From the NCBI RefSeq assembly GCF_040564635.1, contig NZ_CP159837.1:3583001-3647000 (forward strand): DNA of 64,000 bases, given 5' to 3'. The stretch comes from Planktothricoides raciborskii GIHE-MW2 (GTDB lineage Bacteria > Cyanobacteriota > Cyanobacteriia > Cyanobacteriales > Laspinemataceae). Made by a program: the position numbers and the translations under genes. The notes beneath the pieces were generated by a model. It worked only from the letters and a program-made list of their open reading frames with translations, ran no database searches and was not told where the DNA came from. This document shows, one piece after another, positions 7,702 to 16,960 of the stretch (position 1 is the first letter of the stretch; every line of letters starts with the position of its first letter).

Positions 7702-8091
7702 TTAGTGCAATATCCTTTCTATTTCAGAAAAAATATCTTTTCTAAATTCACCTGATGAATACATGCCAAACCCAGCCGTCACTAGCATAGGCCAAGCAAT
7801 AAACCAGGCTATGCCTAAAGATGCTAACTGTTTGCGAATGTCTCCATCATCTATTGTAACAACTACTGATTTATCCGTATTACTGAGTTCAATATTGTAT
7901 TCAAAAACCAACCCAGAAATTTGTCTAAAAAAGCCAGTTTTGTTTACAGAAATAATATAACGATCGAGATGCCATTCCTTTCGCTTAACCGAGAAATTGT
8001 GGGCTGACAACAACCAGTCTGCTAACTTACTGCCTAAATCCTCGATACTCGTGGAATGTATGTTTTTGATTGTACGGACTTGGACACTCAT
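7702..8091 (-). CDS. Hypothetical membrane-anchored protein
   Basis: A 129-residue protein from the ATG at 8091 (MSVQVRTIKN), preceded by GGAG; an earlier GTG at 8097 is less likely. Residues about 1-85 look like a soluble alpha/beta domain, and one hydrophobic segment (LGIAWFIAWPMLVTAGFG) near 93-110 suggests a single membrane pass. A short basic tail follows. I do not recognise the family. It stands alone, divergent from the STAND gene at 8463. Confidence 0.6.
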   Translation of the reverse strand: MSVQVRTIKNIHSTSIEDLGSKLADWLLSAHNFSVKRKEWHLDRYIISVNKTGFFRQISGLVFEYNIELSNTDKSVVVTIDDGDIRKQLASLGIAWFIAWPMLVTAGFGMYSSGEFRKDIFSEIERILH

Positions 8092-8305
8092 AAACACTCC
8101 TTCTTCTGTGACTTCTTCTGTGAGTTGTTATTTACACTCTTAGAAAGCTAAACGCTATAGATGCCTATCTTACTACTTCACAAACTGATAATTACCACAC
8201 AAAATGCGGTGGGTTAATCATTGATTAAGCAAATCAGTCAATTTAGGATGATTTGCTTAATATCTGACATTATACTTTGTCATTTTTAGATTGGGTTGAA
8301 ATTGA

Positions 8306-8429
8306 AGTGGCATTTAGTGGGAAAATTAGATTGGCGGGATTTAGTGTGATATAGTGGGATTTAGTGGGGCGGTTTGGTTCTCGGTTTACAAAAGTTAAAT
8401 TTTAGTGGCAAACAGTGGGTTTTGGTGCC
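8306..8429 (+). promoter_or_regulatory. Phased TTTAGTGG direct repeats upstream of the STAND gene
   Basis: AGTGG-type cores start at 8306, 8316, 8343, 8353, 8363, 8404, 8414 and 8424. Neighbours inside each cluster are exactly 10 bp apart (for example CATTTAGTGG, ATATAGTGGG, ATTTAGTGGG). They lie 34 to 157 bp before the ATG at 8463. The layout matches the phased repeats before the other vMAP-HTH gene (1324-1423), with a different sequence. Confidence 0.6.
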
Positions 8430-8462
8430 AAAAATCAAAAAAATGAGGAGGGAAAAACATCT

Positions 8463-9845
8463 ATGGATATTCAAGAATTGTCAAAATGGACGGATGAGCA
8501 GGTATTCGCTAAAACCGGACAACATCTTGATTCTTTACAAAAATCTATATTAGAAAGTGTTTTACAATATAAAAATTTTCAAAACATTGCCAACCAAAAT
8601 GGATATAGTTACGATCATGTCAAAAAAGAGGGGGCAAAATTATGGAAACTTCTCTCTGGCGTTTTTGATGAAGCTATTGAGCAAAGCAATGTGCGGGCGA
8701 TTTTAGAAAATAAAGCTGGATCTACTATTTACAGTTTTGGGGATTCATCGTTAATTATTAGTAATCATAATATTAAGAAAAATCATGTGAATATTTGTAG
8801 GGGGAATCCCCAGATTTTAGAGGATACAGAAAAGCGATCGCCCTCTGTGCCAGTTCCCAATAAAGTTCCGCTTGTGGATCTAACCACCGCCCCAGAATTA
8901 AACTATAATTACGGGCGCGATTCAGAAATTTATACTCTGAAATCATGGATGGTCGATGATCGGGCTCGGTTAATTACAATTTATGGCTTAAGTGGGATGG
9001 GGAAAACCGCTTTGATTCTTAAATTAATCTCAGAAATTCAGAGAAAATTTGATTATATTATTTATCGGGGTCTTGAACCTTTGCCTAAACTGGGGAAGCT
9101 GAAAGACCACCTGACGCATTTTTTGGCTGAATCCTCAGCCAGTCCCTTGCCAGAAATTATTGATTATTTTCGTTCATCTCGTTGTTTAGTAATCCTGGAT
9201 AACGTGCAGCATCTTTTTAAACCAGGTCATTTAGCGGGTCATTATTTAGCAGAATATAAAGATTATCATAATTTTTTTCAGCAAGTGGCGACCTCCTCTC
9301 ATCAAAGTTGTTTGATTTTAAGTAGTTGGGAGAAACCTGGAGATATCGAGACTTTAGAAAAGGAAAACGAGTACACAAAATCCTTAAAGATTGAAGGCTT
9401 AGGAGCATCGGCTAAAGATATTTTTAGACAAAAAAAGTTACAATATGAGTCAATCTGGGATGAATTAATCCAGCGATATCAAGGTCATCCGGGTTGGTTA
9501 AATATTATCTCGGCAACAATTCTGGAGTTATTTGACGGCAGGGCTGCTCATTTGATTGAAAGAGAGGAGTTGTTTTTAGGTGATATAGAAGCAAAATTAG
9601 AGTTTCAGTTAGATCGGTTATCAGAATTAGAAAAAAAGGTGGTTCACTGGTTGGCAATTCAAGATGAGGCGATCGCAATTTCCCAAACCTATGCTAATCT
9701 GGAAGTATCTCAAAGTAAATTTTGGCAGATTATGCAATCTTTAAATAGACGCTGTTTAGTAGAAAAAGTCGCCGGACAAGAACCTGCAAAATTTCAGCTA
9801 AATTCTATTGTTAAAGCCTATCTAGGGTTTTCATGTTTGATGTAA
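8463..9845 (+). CDS. vMAP-type HTH plus NB-ARC-like STAND NTPase
   Basis: A 460-residue protein from the ATG at 8463, chosen because GAGGAGG lies just upstream; an in-frame ATG at 8415 lacks this. Residues 1-80 form the vMAP-type HTH (TGQHLDSLQKSIL, YDHVKKEGAKLW). The NTPase has Walker A GLSGMGKT (175-182) and Walker B CLVILDNVQ (about 248-256), followed by a winged-helix-like region. It ends there, without the WD40 or TPR repeats that usually follow in this family. The effector or sensor part may be absent or supplied by another protein. Signal transduction or a defence role is plausible but unproven. Confidence 0.8.
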   Translation: MDIQELSKWTDEQVFAKTGQHLDSLQKSILESVLQYKNFQNIANQNGYSYDHVKKEGAKLWKLLSGVFDEAIEQSNVRAILENKAGSTIYSFGDSSLIISNHNIKKNHVNICRGNPQILEDTEKRSPSVPVPNKVPLVDLTTAPELNYNYGRDSEIYTLKSWMVDDRARLITIYGLSGMGKTALILKLISEIQRKFDYIIYRGLEPLPKLGKLKDHLTHFLAESSASPLPEIIDYFRSSRCLVILDNVQHLFKPGHLAGHYLAEYKDYHNFFQQVATSSHQSCLILSSWEKPGDIETLEKENEYTKSLKIEGLGASAKDIFRQKKLQYESIWDELIQRYQGHPGWLNIISATILELFDGRAAHLIEREELFLGDIEAKLEFQLDRLSELEKKVVHWLAIQDEAIAISQTYANLEVSQSKFWQIMQSLNRRCLVEKVAGQEPAKFQLNSIVKAYLGFSCLM

Positions 9846-9856
9846 AGCATCAATCC

Positions 9857-9931
9857 GGTGCGTTACGGCGGTGAAATGCCGATGATTCTGGTTGATGCCT
9901 AATTTTCATCTCACCGCCTAACACACCCTAC
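9857..9931. repeat. Inverted repeat, GGTGCGTTA family (copy D)
   Basis: GGTGCGTTACGGCGGTGA faces TCACCGCCTAACACACC. It lies between the STAND gene and rsmI and may act as a terminator hairpin. Confidence 0.8.
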
Positions 9932-9980
9932 ATTATTTTTATCTCTATAAACCAAGAACAAAGAACCAATAACCAAGAAC

Positions 9981-10850
9981 ATGAACAGTGAAGTAACCGC
10001 AGGAATTCTCTATATTGTCGCCACACCGATTGGCAATTTGGAAGATATCAGTTTTCGGGCTGTGCGAATTTTGCAGTCAGTAGATTATATTGCGGCGGAA
10101 GATACGCGGCATACAGGAAAATTACTGAATCATTTTCAAATTAAAGTGCCGCAAATTAGTTATCACGAACATAACCAAAAACAAAGAATTCCCGAATTGC
10201 TGGATAAGTTAAAAGCAGGGAAAAATATTGCGGTAGTCACCGATGCGGGAATGCCGGGAATTTCCGATCCGGGCTATGAAATGGTGACAGCTTGTATTGA
10301 TGCGGGGGTGAATGTGGTGCCCATTCCGGGGGCAAATGCGGCAATTACTGCTATCAGTGCGGCAGGATTACCCAGCGAAAGATTTGTGTTTGAAGGTTTT
10401 TTGCCGACGAAAGGAAAAGAGCGCCAACAGCGATTAGATTTGTTAGAAACTGAGTCCCGGACGATTATTTTATATGAGTCGCCCCACCGCTTAGAGAAAA
10501 CTTTGGCAGATTTGGCTAATTGTTTAGGAAGCGATCGCCCGATCGCCCTGGGTCGAGAATTAACCAAACTCCATGAAGAATTTTGGCGCGGCACCATTGG
10601 AGAGGCATTATCCTACTATCAATCCGTGCCACCGCAAGGGGAATTTACATTAGTTATTGCCGGGAAAAGTGAAGCAACAGAGGAAATTTCTGACACCACC
10701 CTGAAAACCGAGTTAGAAAACTTATTAAAACAAGGAATATCCCGCTCTGAAGCTACAAAAATCATGGCCGAACGAACCTCTGTTTCTCGGCGCAAGATTT
10801 ATCAGTTAGCGTTACTAATCCCAGAAAGCAATGAAGGGGAAAATGATTAG
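9981..10850 (+). CDS. rsmI: 16S rRNA (cytidine1402-2'-O)-methyltransferase
   Basis: A 289-residue RsmI of the tetrapyrrole-methylase fold, which methylates the ribose of C1402 in 16S rRNA. Family landmarks are LYIVATPIGNLEDIS (about 9-23), AAEDTRHTGKLL (about 38-49) and VVTDAGMPGISDPG (about 82-95). The C-terminus carries the small winged-helix tail (LLKQGISRSEATKIMAE). The length is normal. It stands alone with repeats on both sides. Confidence 0.95.
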   Translation: MNSEVTAGILYIVATPIGNLEDISFRAVRILQSVDYIAAEDTRHTGKLLNHFQIKVPQISYHEHNQKQRIPELLDKLKAGKNIAVVTDAGMPGISDPGYEMVTACIDAGVNVVPIPGANAAITAISAAGLPSERFVFEGFLPTKGKERQQRLDLLETESRTIILYESPHRLEKTLADLANCLGSDRPIALGRELTKLHEEFWRGTIGEALSYYQSVPPQGEFTLVIAGKSEATEEISDTTLKTELENLLKQGISRSEATKIMAERTSVSRRKIYQLALLIPESNEGEND

Positions 10851-10917
10851 CTAATTTTAGCATTAGCCCAATTTTAGCATACAGCAATTTTCTCCGCGAG
10901 TAAACCACAAAGTATTT

Positions 10918-11067
10918 GTAGGCGCGAAGCATTCCGGCAGAAGTTTGATGCTTAAAATATTAATGTACGGACGTCCTTGCGAAGCATAATCCGTCAGCCC
11001 TTATGCCTTATGGCCAGAAAGCCCCTACGGAATGCGCGGGTCCTACCGTGGTTCAGTAGGGGCGAAA
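10918..11067. repeat. Degenerate GTAGGGGCGAAGCATT-family repeats
   Basis: Imperfect arms (GTAGGCGCGAAGCATTCCGG, GAAAGCCCCTACGGAATGCG, CAGTAGGGGCGAAACCG) suggest two overlapping, decayed copies. The rest of 10851-11402 has no gene. Confidence 0.6.
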
Positions 11068-11402
11068 CCGCTGTAATTATCGGAAAATGCTGAAGATATC
11101 CTCCCAAATCAGCCCGTCGGATGATGGCAAAAGTCTATTCAAGGGGGGATATCTCCATAATTAGTTACTTGTACGGGTAATTCCAGGAAGTCGATCGCTT
11201 TTAGCCAGAAATAAACAAACACAACAATGATATAATTTACTCCTGAGTATTAATGCGGAACAAAAACCGGAATTTTGGCCGAAAAAAAATATCGTTAACC
11301 ATAAAAGTTTGGTTTACAATAGTTTTGCGAGGGTAAATTCTTAACCGTCTACCTGAAACGCAACAAACTACAAGGAGATAGAGGCGATCGCGAGTAAATC
11401 TT

Positions 11403-13445
11403 ATGAAATTTGGACGAGAAATTTGTGGCAATACCATATTGGCTGAAACAAGGGAATGGCTTGTCACCAATGGCATTGGGGGTTATGCTTCCGGCACGAT
11501 CGCCGGGATGCTGACTCGACGGTATCACGGGTTACTCATTGCCGCACTCAAACCACCCGTGGAGCGAACTTTATTTCTGACTAAATTAGATGAAACCGTT
11601 GAGTACAACGGTCAATTTTATCCCCTGTTTACCAATCGTTGGGCTGATGGCAGCATCAGTCCCCAAGGGAATTTATATTTAGAAAGCTTCCACCTGGATG
11701 GAAATATTCCCGTTTGGCGATTTGCTTTGGCAGATGCTTTGTTAGAAAAACGGATTTGGATGCAGCAAGGGGAAAATACCACTTACATTTCTTATCGGTT
11801 ACGCCGGTCCACTAAACCAATGAAACTGGCGATCGCCACCTTAGTCAATTACCGGGAACACCATCAGCAAACCCATGCCCATGACTGGCAAATGACCATG
11901 ACCTCTGTAGAAAACGGCGTTTGTATCAGTTGTTCGGCCAATAATGAGATATCTTTATATTTACGCAGTTGTACTTCCTTTGCACCAGAAAAAGCAACCG
12001 GGGTGAAAATCGAACCCGTGCATCGGTGGTATTATGGCTTTTGCCTGAATCAAGAACACGATCGCGGACTAGACTATTGCGAAGATCATCTGCAAGTTGC
12101 CACCTTTCGGGCGGAACTGCAACCGGAAGAGTCTTTCACTATTGTCGCCAGTACGGAAGAATTCGCGAATTTAGATCCAGAGCAAAGCTTAAAAGCCCAA
12201 AAAAAATACCATAAACATCTGATTAAACGTTCTTACCAAAAGCAAGGAAAAAGCAAAGAGACAAAAGCTTATCGTTTAGCCAAAAAAGCCCCGAATTGGA
12301 TTAAACAATTAGTCTTAGCCGCTGACCAATTTATTGTCAATCGTCCTTTACCAAATGTCCCGGAAGGGAAAACCATCATTGCCGGTTATCCCTGGTTTAG
12401 TGACTGGGGACGAGATACCATGATCGCCCTGCCCGGTTTAACCCTCTGTACCGGACGACCAGAAATTGCTCGCACCATTCTACAGACCTTTGCGACCTTA
12501 GTTGATCGGGGGATGTTGCCCAATACCTTTCCCGAAGCCGGACAAACTCCCCATTACAACACCGCAGATGCTACTTTATGGTATTTTGAGGCGATTCGCG
12601 CTTACCATGAGGCGACGGGTGATATCCAGTTGGTGCGAGAACTTTGGCCGGTGTTAAAGGATATTATTGACTGGCATCGTCGGGGCACCCGCTATAACAT
12701 TCATGTCGATCCCTGTGATGGCTTAATTTATTGTGGGGAGTCCGGGACTCAACTCACTTGGATGGATGCCAAAGTCGGGGATTGGGTGGTGACACCTCGG
12801 ATCGGCAAACCCGTAGAAGTAAATGCCCTGTGGTACAACGCCCTGCAAATTATGGTGGAATTTGCCGACTTGATGTATTATCCGGCTGCCGAATATCAGC
12901 AAATGGCCGAACAAGCGATCGCCGGGTTTGCCCGATTCTGGAATCCCGAATTAAACTACTGTTACGATGTAGTTGATGGGCCGCAAGACCACGATGACTC
13001 TTTGCGACCGAATCAGATTTTTGCCGTGTCTTTGTGTCATAGTCCTTTAACTCCAGCCAAACAACGCGGGGTGGTTGATAGCTGTGCGCGATCGCTCCTG
13101 ACTTCCTACGGACTCCGCAGCCTCAGTCCAGATCATCATGCCTATAAAGGTTATTACAAGGGCGATGCCTTTGAACGGGATGGGGCTTATCACCAGGGAA
13201 CGGTTTGGGGGTGGCTGCTGGGGCCTTTTGTCCTCGCCTATCTTCGGGTTTATCACCAGCCAAAACAAGCTCTGATGTTTCTCGAACCAATGGCTCATCA
13301 TTTAATGGATGCTTGTGTCGGTAGTCTCAGCGAAATTTTTGATGGCAATCCCCCCATGCGTCCCAAAGGGGCGATCGCCCAAGCTTGGACCGTCGCCGAA
13401 GTGCTGCGGGCTGCTGCCTATTTGAAAATTAAACAGTCAAAATAG
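11403..13445 (+). CDS. Glycogen debranching enzyme (amylo-alpha-1,6-glucosidase, GH133-type)
   Basis: A 680-residue protein with the two-part layout of prokaryotic GDE-type enzymes. The N-terminal beta-rich domain starts WLVTNGIGGYASGTIAGM, with RRYHGLLIAA soon after. The C-terminal (alpha/alpha)6 catalytic domain begins near residue 300, with YPWFSDWGRDTMIALPG and LTWMDAKVGDWVVTPR, which include the expected acidic residues. It hydrolyses alpha-1,6 branch glucose of glycogen. The length is usual. It has no metabolic neighbours. Confidence 0.92.
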   Translation: MKFGREICGNTILAETREWLVTNGIGGYASGTIAGMLTRRYHGLLIAALKPPVERTLFLTKLDETVEYNGQFYPLFTNRWADGSISPQGNLYLESFHLDGNIPVWRFALADALLEKRIWMQQGENTTYISYRLRRSTKPMKLAIATLVNYREHHQQTHAHDWQMTMTSVENGVCISCSANNEISLYLRSCTSFAPEKATGVKIEPVHRWYYGFCLNQEHDRGLDYCEDHLQVATFRAELQPEESFTIVASTEEFANLDPEQSLKAQKKYHKHLIKRSYQKQGKSKETKAYRLAKKAPNWIKQLVLAADQFIVNRPLPNVPEGKTIIAGYPWFSDWGRDTMIALPGLTLCTGRPEIARTILQTFATLVDRGMLPNTFPEAGQTPHYNTADATLWYFEAIRAYHEATGDIQLVRELWPVLKDIIDWHRRGTRYNIHVDPCDGLIYCGESGTQLTWMDAKVGDWVVTPRIGKPVEVNALWYNALQIMVEFADLMYYPAAEYQQMAEQAIAGFARFWNPELNYCYDVVDGPQDHDDSLRPNQIFAVSLCHSPLTPAKQRGVVDSCARSLLTSYGLRSLSPDHHAYKGYYKGDAFERDGAYHQGTVWGWLLGPFVLAYLRVYHQPKQALMFLEPMAHHLMDACVGSLSEIFDGNPPMRPKGAIAQAWTVAEVLRAAAYLKIKQSK

Positions 13446-13676
13446 AGCTATTGGTCAAAAGTGAATAGTGAATAGTGAATAGTGAATAGTGGTATTTCAT
13501 TGAAATGCATCACTTTTCACTCTTCACTTTTCACTCTTTAGAGCTATTGGTCAAAAGTGAATAGTGAATAGTGAATAGTGAATAGTGAATAGTGAATAGT
13601 GAATAGTGAATAGTGAATAGTGAATAGTGGTATTTCATTGAAATGCATCACTTTTCACTCTTCACTTTTCACTCTT
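13446..13676. repeat. Duplicated hairpin with expanded GTGAATA heptamers
   Basis: Two copies of a unit that begins GAGCTATTGGTCAAAAGTGA and ends TTCACTTTTCACTCTTT. Each contains a GTGAATA tandem run, about 4 units in the first copy (from 13461) and about 10 in the second (from 13557). The right side (CTTTTCACTCTTCACTTTTC) can pair with the heptamer run. The two copies share flanks and differ in heptamer number, so the run has grown or shrunk by slippage. Confidence 0.85.
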
Positions 13677-14079
13677 TTCTGTCTCCTCACGAAAAATCGT
13701 GAACTATCAATCTTTTAAAGTAGTCTATAAAATATCTCCTAAAATTTTGGCTCTGACCCTAAGAAATAGGCGAAGTTGCATCCGCAATGCTTCGCGATCG
13801 CCCTAATCACTCAGTCTCATTTGTCTACGCAATTTTACTGAGATTATTGAAGATTTGAGAGATTTTATCTCAGTAAAATCTCGGAGATGAGATTAGGGAA
13901 AACATGGTTATGGGGAAAACATGATTTTGCCGAATATCAGAGGATATACGGATTGGGGCGAATTTTGGTGGGCGATCGCCTCTGAATCAGTCAGGAAAAA
14001 CAAGTCATAGCCTGATGTGGATCGCACCAAAAACCGAGAAAATGTGTTAAATTATACTGAGAGAGTTTGAGGATTAAAT
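13677..14079. other. Intergenic stretch before the GGDEF gene
   Basis: Contains HIP1 sites and an inverted pair, TTTTACTGAGAT (13831-13842) against ATCTCAGTAAAAT (13867-13879), but no ORF with a start signal. A TTAAATTATACTGAGAGAG stretch just upstream of 14080 could include a -10 element. Confidence 0.4.
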
Positions 14080-15219
14080 ATGTCTAATTTAATTCATTTA
14101 AGTCAAAAATATCCTCCAGAAAAAAAAAGTGCTACTTTCATCAGATATAGCCAAAATCATCAAAATTGGCAACAATTGTTTCAATTAATCGATGATATCA
14201 AAAACCAAATCGATCACTATAGAGGAGAATACTCCCGTTTATTTGATGCACGAAAATATCAAATATTGCAAAATTTAGAAGCAAAAATAGAAAAACTAAA
14301 TCAAGAGATATTTAAACATCAAGAAGAAGAACAATATTTACTAGAACTAAATGAAAAATTGCATCGATTTGCGACGATTGACAGATTAACCCAGGTAGCT
14401 AATCGGTACTGCTTTGATCGATATCTTGACCATGAATGGCATCGTTTGATTCGCTATCAAAGACCGTTATCATTAATTTTCTGTGATATAGATTTTTTTA
14501 AGCAGTATAACGATAAGTACGGACATCCAGCCGGAGATAAATGTTTACAAAAAGTAGCCCAAGCGATTCGCGGGGCTGTCAAACGTTCTACGGATTTAGT
14601 TGCCCGTTATGGGGGAGAAGAATTTGTGGTGGTTTTGCCGGGAACCGATCTATCTGGGGCGATTAAAGTGGCTTCAACCATTCGTTCAGCAGCAGAACAA
14701 CTTCGGATTCCCCATAGTCAGTCGAGTGTAAGTGAATATGTCACCTTAAGTTTGGGTCTGTCGAGTATGATTCCCAATCAGGCATCTTCACCGGAACAGT
14801 TGTTAGCGGAGGCAGATGCCAAATTATATGAAGCGAAACAGTCTGGACGCAATTGTGTCAAATATTCTATGAATTGTCAGACTTGTCAACAAAATCAAGG
14901 TGAAAAAATTTCTCTCACATTGAAAGAAATCGAAAATATTAACCGCACTATAATGATTCATTGGTCTTTTGAGAAAAAGTCCATGATTAGAATTGGTCGG
15001 GCAGCGGATAATGATGTTGTGTTATATCATCCCCTGGTGTCGAGACACCATCTGAAGTTACAGTGGGTTGGCCAGACATGGGAATTACAAAGTTTCGGCC
15101 AAAATGGAACCTATATTAATGACAGAGAAGTTGAGCAAGCAGTGGTAAATGGTGGGGAAATTATCAAGTTAGCTCGCTTTGGCCCAGCGCTGCAAATTGA
15201 TTTAATTAATAGTGAGTGA
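14080..15219 (+). CDS. Diguanylate cyclase with C-terminal FHA domain
   Basis: A 379-residue protein. A coiled-coil linker (about 60-95) precedes a GGDEF domain starting DRLTQVANRY (101-110). The active loop GGEEF is at 178-182, and an RSTD inhibitory site (169-172) lies five residues before it. A complete cyclase making cyclic di-GMP with product feedback is therefore likely. A forkhead-associated domain follows (about 300-375: RIGRAADND, LVSRHHLKL, GTYINDREV), which binds phosphothreonine peptides. No sensor domain or membrane helix is visible at the N-terminus. The FHA part may tie activity to a Ser/Thr kinase. The combination is read directly; the link to a kinase is inferred. Confidence 0.92.
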   Translation: MSNLIHLSQKYPPEKKSATFIRYSQNHQNWQQLFQLIDDIKNQIDHYRGEYSRLFDARKYQILQNLEAKIEKLNQEIFKHQEEEQYLLELNEKLHRFATIDRLTQVANRYCFDRYLDHEWHRLIRYQRPLSLIFCDIDFFKQYNDKYGHPAGDKCLQKVAQAIRGAVKRSTDLVARYGGEEFVVVLPGTDLSGAIKVASTIRSAAEQLRIPHSQSSVSEYVTLSLGLSSMIPNQASSPEQLLAEADAKLYEAKQSGRNCVKYSMNCQTCQQNQGEKISLTLKEIENINRTIMIHWSFEKKSMIRIGRAADNDVVLYHPLVSRHHLKLQWVGQTWELQSFGQNGTYINDREVEQAVVNGGEIIKLARFGPALQIDLINSE

Positions 15220-15315
15220 TCGAATAGTGAGTGATGGATTCGGAAACTGGGTTTTTCAGGGGTGATGTAGAAATGTAGAAATCGCCGCTGCCCAGTTGCC
15301 GATCCAGTTTGCTTT

Positions 15316-16326
15316 CTAATGTTCCGAGGCTTCGGGGTGGGGCTTTGTGGTTGAGTTTGTAGTTGGGTTTGTGGTTGGGTTTGTAGTTGGGTTTGTGGTT
15401 GGGTTGACAGAAAATTCTTGTTCGAGTTGACGATATTGGGAAATGTTGATGATTTGCTCGAATTGCTGGAAGTTGAGCAAGCGATCGAAGCCCACGGTGG
15501 TGCCATGTTCTTTCAGATATTTGTAACAGTCGGCGATCGCTTTGGTGGCAGAAAATAAACCCGCCAAGGGAAATACCGCGATTTTATAGCCGAGGGCTTC
15601 TAGTTCCGGGGGCGACATGAGGGGAGTTTTGCCACCTTCAATGGCGTTGGCAAATAACGGGGCATCGGGAAAAGCTGCGGCGATCGCTTTTAACTCCTCA
15701 ACAGATTGGGGCGCTTCAATAAATACAATATCGGCCCCGGCTTCAAAATAAGCCCGACCTCGGCGAATGGCCTCTTCAAGTCCTAGGGGCGCCCGAGCAT
15801 CGGTGCGACCAATAATCACTAAACCACTTTCGCCTCGTGCTTTGACTGCTGCTTTAATTTTTTCAATATGTTCCTCTGCCGGAATCACCCGTTTGCCTTG
15901 GAAATGACCGCATTTTTTCGGCCATTCTTGATCTTCTAAGATCACACCAGCTACACCGAGAAGTACCGCTTCGGTGACAGTGCGAATCACGTTGAGGGGA
16001 TTGCCATAGCCGGTGTCAATATCTGCAACTAAGGGAATTTTCACCCCTTGAACTATGCGACTGACACTGTAAAGCATTTCAGTGGCGGTGAGGAAGCCGT
16101 AGTCTGGCCGCCCCAAGGTGGAGGCGGAGATGCCAAACCCACTGGTAAAAATTACTTCAAAACCGACTTGTTCGGCGATTTGAGCGCTGAGACAGTCGTG
16201 AACGCCGGGACAGATTAACAGTCCGGGTTCTTGGAGCAGTTGTCGAAGTTTTTGGCCGGGAGTCATAAAGCTTGCGGTGACTAAAGGGATGGTTGGATTA
16301 TGATTGAATATAAAAGCATTGACCAT
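15316..16326 (-). CDS. Isocitrate lyase/PEP mutase-family enzyme
   Basis: A 336-residue protein of the isocitrate lyase/PEP mutase superfamily, acting on 2- or 3-carbon oxo-acid substrates. The metal site ADIDTGYGNP and the catalytic loop EWPKKCGHFQGK with its cysteine are clear. Relatives include methylisocitrate lyase, oxaloacetate decarboxylase and carboxyphosphonoenolpyruvate mutase; the sequence does not settle which. The first 20 residues are atypical, so the ATG at 16266 (MTPGQKLRQ) is an alternative start. The C-terminus ends in four NPTT repeats plus NSTT, encoded by a 12-bp tandem repeat (about 15340-15407), an unusual polar tail. Confidence 0.85.
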   Translation of the reverse strand: MVNAFIFNHNPTIPLVTASFMTPGQKLRQLLQEPGLLICPGVHDCLSAQIAEQVGFEVIFTSGFGISASTLGRPDYGFLTATEMLYSVSRIVQGVKIPLVADIDTGYGNPLNVIRTVTEAVLLGVAGVILEDQEWPKKCGHFQGKRVIPAEEHIEKIKAAVKARGESGLVIIGRTDARAPLGLEEAIRRGRAYFEAGADIVFIEAPQSVEELKAIAAAFPDAPLFANAIEGGKTPLMSPPELEALGYKIAVFPLAGLFSATKAIADCYKYLKEHGTTVGFDRLLNFQQFEQIINISQYRQLEQEFSVNPTTNPTTNPTTNPTTNSTTKPHPEASEH

Positions 16327-16380
16327 CTATTTTATTGATAAAAGCGTAATCTGTGTTTACCAGTTAAGAGAGGATTGCTT

Positions 16381-16773
16381 GTGACTACGACGAATACCCC
16401 CCAAATTAGAGAAACGATTCGACTGGCTCCTAGTTTTGTGATTCCTTTGGTATTGGCGATCGCAGCCATTCCTCTACTGCTGGTTCAAGTTTGGATTGGC
16501 TTGCCCGTTGAGGTATTGGCTGTATTTTTGTTGTTTCAAACCGCCACAATTCGCTTGGAATTTACCGAAACCGCTTTAGATGTTTACCGTTCAGAGCGAC
16601 GAATTCGCCAGTTTCCCTACCAAGACTGGTCTCACTGGGAAATCTTTTGGCCTCCGGTGCCGATTCTATTTTATTTTCGCGAAGTGAATAGCATTCACTT
16701 TCTGCCAATTTTGTTTAATCCCAAAATGCTGCAAACCTGTCTAGAAGAACGCTGTCCGAGAAAAATTAAGTAA
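16381..16773 (+). CDS. DUF3119 family membrane protein
   Basis: A 130-residue cyanobacterial/plastid DUF3119 protein. Start chosen at the GTG at 16381, which has AGAGAGG upstream; a TTG two codons earlier is also in frame. Residues about 15-52 form two hydrophobic helices (IPLVLAIAAIPLLLVQVW and VEVLAVFLLFQ). The following part (VYRSERRIRQFPYQDW, FYFREVNSIHFLPILF) resembles a small PH-like domain on the cytoplasmic side. Function is unknown. It is followed by the 46-bp palindrome and a DUF3086 gene on the same strand. Confidence 0.8.
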   Translation: MTTTNTPQIRETIRLAPSFVIPLVLAIAAIPLLLVQVWIGLPVEVLAVFLLFQTATIRLEFTETALDVYRSERRIRQFPYQDWSHWEIFWPPVPILFYFREVNSIHFLPILFNPKMLQTCLEERCPRKIK

Positions 16774-16870
16774 AGAATCGGTAAATTCCAAACGGGCAAT
16801 CGTCAGGGTTTCGAGGGGCAGAAAAAGCGGCGATTCGAGATGAAAATGATTGCTCAAACCTGAGTAATGA

Positions 16871-16916
16871 CTTGCGTATATATAGATGCATCTAGATGCA
16901 TCTATATATACGCAAG
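16871..16916. repeat. Perfect 46-bp palindrome with no loop
   Basis: Each half reads CTTGCGTATATATAGATGCA then TCT, followed at once by its exact complement. There is no spacer and no mismatch. Direct TAGATGCATC copies are nested inside. It lies 98 bp after the DUF3119 stop and 45 bp before the DUF3086 ATG. It could be an operator or a cruciform; no T tract follows, so a terminator is less likely. Confidence 0.95.
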
Positions 16917-16960
16917 GGTGAGAAATTGCTTAAACTATTAAAGATTTTTACTGTTGACTT

